Below are positions 6,423 to 8,249 of a DNA stretch of 8,249 nucleotides, piece by piece; the first letter of the stretch is position 1; the number at the start of each line of letters is the position of its first letter. The stretch lies in assembly GCA_947456845.1 (NCBI GenBank), contig CANGUJ010000156.1, positions 1 through 8,249 on the forward strand. Reading direction: 5' to 3'. Position numbers and translations under genes: made by a program. Source of the DNA: Burkholderiales bacterium. Lineage in GTDB: Bacteria > Pseudomonadota > Gammaproteobacteria > Burkholderiales > JAEUOS01. The notes beneath the pieces were generated by a model, which saw nothing but the letters and a program-made list of their open reading frames with translations, was not told the DNA's origin and ran no database searches.

Positions 6423-7505
6423 TCAGGCGCCGCGCATGCGCGGCAGGATACGCAGCGCGTTTTCGCGTTCGATGGCACGCAGGTCGGCGCCGCTGAAGAT
6501 CTGCGCCAGCCCCTTGGTATGGTCCTCGGCGGTCCGGTACGGATAGTCGGTGCCGTAGACGATGTTGGAGATGGGAATGAATTTCGTCAGCGACGCCATT
6601 GCCACCGGGTTGGAGGCCTGCGCGGTGTCGTAGTAGAACTGGCGCAGTTCGGCAAGCACACGGGCGCTGTCGAAACCGGGGCGGGCGAAGGCCGGCAGGT
6701 TCATCTGCACCAGAAAACGCTCGGTCACCGCGCTGATCGTCCCGCCGGCGTGGGAAAAGATGAAGTTGATGTCCTTGCAGCGGCGCGCCGTGCCGGAGAA
6801 GATCAGGCTGGCGATGGTGCGCGTGGTGTCGGTGCCGTACTCGATGATCACCGGCGGCACGCCGCTGGCGACGTTGAGGCAGCAGGCCGGTTCGTTGGGA
6901 TGCGTATACGCGGTGGCCTTGCGGCGATGCAGTTCATCCATGACCGGCGCGAATTCCTTGTCGCCCAGGTACTTGTTGCCATAACTGGTCATGAAGGCCA
7001 CGCCGTCGGCCTTGAGGACATCCATGGCGTAGGCGATTTCGGCCAGGGTTGCGTCGACATGCGGCATGGGCAGCATGGCGAACATGCGGAAACGGCCCTT
7101 GGACTCGTCGGCAAGCTTGCGCGCATACTCGTTGGAGGCGCGCACCACCCGGGCCGCGTCGGGCGCGTTCAGGAATCCGGCCGCCGGCAGCGTTGGCGAG
7201 GTGATCGCGGTGGCGACCCCGCCGCGGTCCAGGTCCTCGATCGACCTGGCAGGCGTCCAGTTGTTGACCGGGGGCGAATCAAGCTTGGCGGCCTTGAGGG
7301 CGGTGACCCAGGCGGGCGGGGAGATATGGTGGTGTACGTCGATGCGGTGCGGGCCGGCAGGTTGGGTGGTCGCGCATCCGCTGGCCGCCAAAGCACCGAA
7401 CGCGGCGGTGCCGGCGACAAACGCGCGCCGCCCGGGATCCGCGAGCCCGGATGAGGGCGCATCGCAAGTGCAGACGGACGAAATCTTTCCTTCGAAACCG
7501 AACAT
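6423..7505 (-). CDS. Amidohydrolase 2 (ACMSD-like) family, Tat-type lipoprotein signal
   Basis: This 360-residue metal-dependent TIM-barrel enzyme belongs to the amidohydrolase-2 family, which includes ACMSD-type decarboxylases and lactone or amide hydrolases. Metal and catalytic motifs are DVHHH (56-60), THP with H202, SHAGG with H252, and GTDYPY with D320, all at family positions. The N-terminus is unusual: an extension of about 25 residues with CTC, then PGRRAFV (24-30), a hydrophobic stretch, and ASGC with C44 as a possible lipobox cysteine. This suggests Tat export of a folded metalloenzyme as a lipoprotein, although the lipobox lacks Leu at -3. The start is set by GAGGAG (7517-7512), six bases before the ATG. 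In-frame ATGs further upstream, up to 7667, have no support. It is the first gene of the amidohydrolase - hydrolase - Bug set. The substrate is unknown; aromatic-derived acids are the family's usual targets. Confidence 0.92.
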   Translation of the reverse strand: MFGFEGKISSVCTCDAPSSGLADPGRRAFVAGTAAFGALAASGCATTQPAGPHRIDVHHHISPPAWVTALKAAKLDSPPVNNWTPARSIEDLDRGGVATAITSPTLPAAGFLNAPDAARVVRASNEYARKLADESKGRFRMFAMLPMPHVDATLAEIAYAMDVLKADGVAFMTSYGNKYLGDKEFAPVMDELHRRKATAYTHPNEPACCLNVASGVPPVIIEYGTDTTRTIASLIFSGTARRCKDINFIFSHAGGTISAVTERFLVQMNLPAFARPGFDSARVLAELRQFYYDTAQASNPVAMASLTKFIPISNIVYGTDYPYRTAEDHTKGLAQIFSGADLRAIERENALRILPRMRGA

Positions 7506-7527
7506 ATACTTCTCCTCGCAGGTTTCA

Positions 7528-7543
7528 CGCGCATGCATGCGCG
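7528..7543. promoter_or_regulatory. 16-base perfect palindrome upstream of the amidohydrolase
   Basis: CGCGCATGCATGCGCG is fully palindromic and ends 22 bases before the ATG and 10 bases before the ribosome site. It could be an operator in DNA, or a 6-bp stem with a 4-base loop in the mRNA leader. Its CATGCATG core recurs at 7653-7660 and at 3224-3231, both intergenic. Confidence 0.4.
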
Positions 7544-7902
7544 CTCTCATTGTGTGTGGCCGCAACGAAACGCCGCGACCCTCCCCTACCCGAACGTCTG
7601 GCGCCATGGACATCGGGCGCCGCAAACTCCCGGTACCGCATACCGCCGCCGCCATGCATGCGCCCATCGGCCCCCGGCATCCATGTCAACGGTCACATGC
7701 TACTACCGAGTGCCGATCGATGCCGGCCGCCGCCGGGACCCGGTTGGCGATGCAAGACAACCGAGCCGTGCCCGGCATCGCTCGCGCACCTGATACGCGC
7801 ACTCGTCCCCGCCGAGGATGCCTTGTTGCGCGTAAAAAGGCAGGCTCCCGGCCGCGCGCATCGGCGCTGCTCCAGGCCTGTGGGCGCAGTCCCTGCCTTC
7901 GC
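7544..7902. other. Non-coding stretch between the amidohydrolase and the right-edge promoter
   Basis: No gene is supported here. Open frames exist on both strands but are Arg/Pro-rich and lack ribosome sites, as expected by chance in GC-rich DNA. The stretch must hold the amidohydrolase promoter, but no convincing -35/-10 pair was found on the minus strand. It contains GGCGCC twice (7600-7605 and 7616-7621) and one CATGCATG (7653-7660). Confidence 0.55.
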
Positions 7903-7929
7903 GCCACAAAGTGGCATCTGCGGTATAAT
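7903..7929 (+). promoter_or_regulatory. Promoter with perfect TATAAT and an overlapping inverted repeat
   Basis: TATAAT at 7924-7929 matches the -10 consensus exactly. The -35 region is weak: the best is TTCGCG at 7898-7903 with a 20-base spacer. GCCAC-AAA-GTGGC (7903-7915) is an inverted repeat sitting in the -35/spacer zone, where a repressor or activator would act. Transcription would start near 7936 toward the right-edge gene. Confidence 0.55.
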
Positions 7930-7935
7930 CAGGTC

Positions 7936-8089
7936 CGCTTTTGCCGTCCCGCCCCGCCTGGTCGCCCACCTGCGAGCAGGTTGCCGGCCGGGAGTCATGT
8001 TGCAGGGGAATCCGCCGGCCAACCTGGCGGGGTCCTCCAGACAAGAAGCGCACACCAGCCCGTCACCAGACCAAAGCTCACGCCTTCAC
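7936..8089 (+). promoter_or_regulatory. Long leader of the right-edge gene with two possible stem-loops
   Basis: About 154 bases separate the likely transcription start from the ATG at 8090. ACCTG-CGAG-CAGGT (7968-7981) and CCGCC/GGCGG (8012-8016 with 8026-8030) can form stems. An in-frame ATG at 7997 lies in this leader, preceded too closely by GGGAG (7990-7994). No known riboswitch is recognised. Confidence 0.35.
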
Positions 8090-8249
8090 ATGTCCTCCGG
8101 AACCGTCTACTGCTATCACTGCCACACCCAACATCCGCGCGAGGAGATGCGCCTTGTCGTCTCCAAGAGCGGCAAGCGTTGGCGCTGTATCGCCAGCATC
8201 AAGGCCGCCCAGAAGAGCAAGGAAGAGCGCGAAGCGTTCGGCCGCAAGG
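8090..8249 (+). CDS. Small Cys/His-rich protein, partial at right edge
   Basis: Fifty-three codons are visible and the frame continues past the right edge. The protein begins MSSGTVYCYHCHTQHP, with C8, C11, H10, H12, H15 and a later C33 in KRWRCIAS. This CxxC...C layout suggests a small zinc ribbon or treble-clef-like fold, though a fourth ligand may lie beyond the edge. The later part is Lys/Arg/Glu-rich (SKEEREAFGRK), consistent with nucleic acid binding (inference). I do not recognise the exact family. The ATG at 8090 begins the motif-bearing part but has no ribosome site. An in-frame ATG at 7997, or TTG at 8000, would add about 30 Ser/Pro-rich residues with a GGGAG nearby. The start is therefore open. 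It is driven by the TATAAT promoter at 7924. Confidence 0.7.
   Translation, partial: MSSGTVYCYHCHTQHPREEMRLVVSKSGKRWRCIASIKAAQKSKEEREAFGRK

Noticed and set aside
6519..7454. Plus-strand frame of 311 codons
   Set aside because: It is antisense to the amidohydrolase, which has all its metal motifs on the other strand. The frame is Gly/Arg/Val-rich with no family features.
7693..8055. Two overlapping minus-strand frames of about 120 codons upstream of the amidohydrolase
   Set aside because: They have Arg/Gly/Pro-rich composition, no ribosome site and no recognised motif, and they cross the TATAAT promoter of the right-edge gene.

Overview
The window is GC-rich and densely packed. It contains Bug-type periplasmic binding protein, ACMSD-like amidohydrolase and multi-GAF sensor genes. 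This mix suggests a betaproteobacterium of the order Burkholderiales, perhaps a Bordetella/Achromobacter relative. That placement rests on gene style and is not proven. No rRNA, tRNA, insertion sequence, phage gene or CRISPR array was found.

Layout, left to right. (1) Positions 1-2007, minus strand: a large sensor-type protein made of tandem GAF domains, cut by the left edge before its output domain. (2) 2233-2502, plus: an 89-residue protein of unknown function with its own likely promoter and ribosome binding site. (3) 2570-3199, minus: a GTP cyclohydrolase I (FolE) family protein that keeps the zinc ligands but has lost several catalytic residues. (4) 3388-4353, plus: a beta-propeller (NHL) protein carrying the full active-site set of peptidyl-alpha-hydroxyglycine alpha-amidating lyase (PAL). 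(5) 4382-7505, minus: three genes read in the order amidohydrolase (Tat-type lipoprotein signal), kynurenine-formamidase-like alpha/beta hydrolase, and Bug/TctC substrate-binding protein (Tat-type signal). (6) 7506-8089: a long non-coding region ending in a promoter with a perfect TATAAT -10 box and a structured leader. (7) 8090 to the right edge, plus: the start of a small Cys/His-rich protein.

How the genes may work together (inference): the amidohydrolase, alpha/beta hydrolase and Bug protein look like an uptake-and-degradation unit for a small organic acid or amide. The PAL-like enzyme, convergent with it 28 bases away, could cleave a carbinolamide (N-CHOH-COO type) bond in the same pathway. 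No membrane transporter subunits and no dedicated regulator lie within the window. The most interesting points are the PAL active site in a bacterial protein without a monooxygenase partner, and the FolE relative with an altered active site.
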